In this document: positions 62,615 to 64,000 of the stretch, one piece after another | How positions within the stretch are numbered: position 1 is the stretch's first letter | Layout of the letters: each line of letters starts with the position of its first letter | Notes under the pieces: model-generated | Told to the model about the DNA's origin: nothing | The model's input: the letters and a program-made list of their open reading frames with translations, nothing else | The model's database searches: none | Translations under genes and position numbers: made by a program | NCBI RefSeq assembly: GCF_000613185.1 | Contig: NZ_CCBB010000001.1 | Location: forward strand, 2,046,001-2,110,000 | DNA length: 64,000 bases | From: Mycolicibacterium cosmeticum | GTDB taxonomy: Bacteria > Actinomycetota > Actinomycetes > Mycobacteriales > Mycobacteriaceae | Direction: 5' to 3'

Positions 62615-63936
62615 GGTTGGCCTCCGGGCTCGCCGGGGGCGGGGACGTACACCGGGGTGGGGCCGGTGTACGGCACCGGGCCGACGATCCCCGGTGGTGC
62701 CGGGGCCGGCGGTCCGGGCGGTGGTCCGCCGGGCGCCGGCGCGGGCAGCGGTTCCCGGTAGGGATAGCGCGGATCTCCGGGGTTGCCCGTGATGGCGTCG
62801 GGCAGGGTGAGATTCGGTTCGCCGCCTTGACCGGTGCGCGGGTAGGGCACCGGCAGCGCGGGGGTGCCCGGCTGCCCGATCGCGGGGTCGACCAGTTCCG
62901 AGGGTAGTTTGACGTTCGGGTCCAGGCCGAGGTCGGAGAACGCGGCGTCGATGAACGGCTGGACGAATTGGCCGGGCAGCAGGTTCACCAGGGACGCCTT
63001 GAAGTACGGTCCCGACCCGAGCACCTCGCCGAAGGACATCGCGTACCGGCGGAACAGCGTCACGGTGCGCTGCAGTTCCTTCTTGCGGTTGTCCAGGATG
63101 GACAGCACGCCGTTGAGTTTGTCGAGTGCGGGTTTGAGGGCGGCCTTGTTGTCGGCGACCAGCCCGGAGATCTGCTGCGCCACCGCGGTCAGGTTGGTCA
63201 TGAAACCGTCCACCGCGTCGCGTTGGGCCACCAGTTCGGCCAGCAGCGCGTTGGCATTGACCACCAGGCCGGCGATCTGGTCGCTGCGCTTGGCCAGCAC
63301 CGCGGTGACCTTGTTGGCGTTGCCAAGCAGGTTGCGCAGCTGCGCGTCACGCGCGTTGAGGGTGTCGGAGAATTGCGCGACACCGTCCAGGGCGAGTTTG
63401 AGGTCGGCCGGCGTCTGCTTGAAGGTGTCGGCCAATGTGGTGAGCGCCGAGGACAATTGGGTGGTGTCCAGGCCGCTGATGGCGGTGGTCAGGTCGCCGA
63501 GCGCGCTCGGCAGGTCGTAGGGCGAGGTGGTGCGCTCCAGCGGGATGGTGCCGGTCAGCGTGCCGTCGCCGCGCGGGGTGACCTCCAGCATCTTGGTGCC
63601 GAGCACGGTCTCGGTCTTGATCGCGGCCTCGGTGCGGTCACCGAGGCCGACGCCGTCCTTGACGGTGAAATCCACGCGGACCTTGGTGCCTTCCAGATGG
63701 ATGTCGGACACCCGCCCGACCGACAGGCCCGAGACGCGCACATCGCTGCCGGGTTTGATGCCGCCGGCCTCGGCGAAGTAGGCCGAATAATCGGAGGTGC
63801 CTTTGATGAACGGCAGCCGGTCATAGGAGAACGCGGCGACGACCACCAGCGCGACGATGACGGTGCCGACGACACCGACGGTGATCCGGTTGCGCTCGGC
63901 GAGGGGTGTGAAGGTGGGTTTCTTCAGCTTCATCAT
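62611..63936 (-). CDS. mceC: MCE-family protein, MceC position
   Basis: A 441-residue protein: short basic N-terminus (MMKLKKPTFTPLAERNR), membrane anchor (TVGVVGTVIVALVVVAAFSY), MCE domain (about 45-125: YSAYFAEAGGIKPGSDVRVS, VGRVSDIHLEG), a helical region, and a long Pro/Gly-rich C-terminus (PAPAPGGPPPGPPAPAPP). ATG 63936 or the adjacent ATG 63933; GGGGGA lies just upstream. It overlaps mceB by 4 bases. Confidence 0.88.
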   Translation of the reverse strand: MMKLKKPTFTPLAERNRITVGVVGTVIVALVVVAAFSYDRLPFIKGTSDYSAYFAEAGGIKPGSDVRVSGLSVGRVSDIHLEGTKVRVDFTVKDGVGLGDRTEAAIKTETVLGTKMLEVTPRGDGTLTGTIPLERTTSPYDLPSALGDLTTAISGLDTTQLSSALTTLADTFKQTPADLKLALDGVAQFSDTLNARDAQLRNLLGNANKVTAVLAKRSDQIAGLVVNANALLAELVAQRDAVDGFMTNLTAVAQQISGLVADNKAALKPALDKLNGVLSILDNRKKELQRTVTLFRRYAMSFGEVLGSGPYFKASLVNLLPGQFVQPFIDAAFSDLGLDPNVKLPSELVDPAIGQPGTPALPVPYPRTGQGGEPNLTLPDAITGNPGDPRYPYREPLPAPAPGGPPPGPPAPAPPGIVGPVPYTGPTPVYVPAPGEPGGQP

Positions 63937-64000
63937 CGTCCCCCGTCGCTGCGCTCGCCCCGTTCGGGTGTGCACCGTCCCGTGTCCTGGCCGGCGAGTT
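63933..64000 (-). CDS. C-terminal end of an MceB-type protein (partial)
   Basis: The frame that ends in TGA at 63933-63935 is open to the window edge, giving 21 residues that end GERSDGGR. Its stop overlaps the mceC ATG (ATGA), exactly the coupling seen at the other mce junctions, so this is most likely the end of mceB. The last codons are formed by the GCGAGCGCAGCGACGGGGG element that resembles the 30-bp repeat at 401-490. Confidence 0.6.
   Translation of the reverse strand, partial: LAGQDTGRCTPERGERSDGGR

Overview
The window is high-GC DNA from a mycobacterium, most likely an environmental fast grower of the Mycolicibacterium type. The evidence is the gene content: an rpfA gene behind a c-di-AMP riboswitch, an mce operon, F420-dependent enzymes, SepH, and the DUF2530, DUF3027, DUF2771 and DUF5313 families. 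Much of the gene order matches, from memory, M. tuberculosis Rv0889c (citA) to Rv0854. No tRNA, rRNA, insertion sequence, prophage or CRISPR array was seen.

1-12,900: an MFS exporter cut by the window edge, a 30-bp triple repeat, pdxH and citA diverging from a 70-bp gap, a cytochrome P450, a glyoxalase-fold protein, fprB, an AurF-like di-iron protein, an SPFH-domain lipoprotein, serC, sepH, a small membrane protein, an rRNA methyltransferase coupled to a MarR regulator, DUF2530 and a lipid-binding-fold protein. 12,900-19,230: DUF3027, an MFS protein with DUF2771, a glutathionyl-hydroquinone-reductase-like protein, cspB, then yccF-moaA-moaD. 19,230-22,640: the long rpfA leader with a CRP-like site and a c-di-AMP riboswitch, rpfA, then moaC-mog-moaE on the other strand. 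These genes supply most steps of molybdopterin synthesis.

22,700-33,000: an XPB/Ssl2 N-terminal-like protein with the XPB helicase, then an accessory stretch of regulators (OhrR-like, LysR), dehydrogenases, a cupin, an MFS carrier, DUF5313 and a luciferase-like F420 enzyme. 33,100-38,300: a secreted protein with a strong terminator, two tandem secreted lipase-like hydrolases with charged repeat linkers, and two flavin/F420 split-barrel proteins. 38,264-45,860: a TetR-controlled monooxygenase, fadA-fadB of beta-oxidation, an old-yellow-enzyme reductase, and a TetR/NTF2-like pair with its own operator. 45,867-50,225: dapC, an HpcH-type aldolase, and a Thr-rich lipoprotein overlapping a membrane protein that ends in a PknH-like sensor domain.

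50,245-54,079: a leftward unit with a GntR regulator, an NCS1 permease, a hydantoin/allantoin-type racemase and a metallophosphodiesterase. 54,125-57,110: two START-like proteins, the CoA-transferase far and an F420 enzyme. 57,204-58,718: zwf. 58,723-64,000: the tail (B end, C, D, E, F) of an mce lipid-import operon entering from the right.

Mycobacterial leaderless translation seems common here: at least eight genes have a TANNNT-like -10 element ending 6-9 bases before the start codon. Several regulators also sit beside clear dyad operators. Functional calls rest on motif and family recognition from translated sequence; no database search was run.
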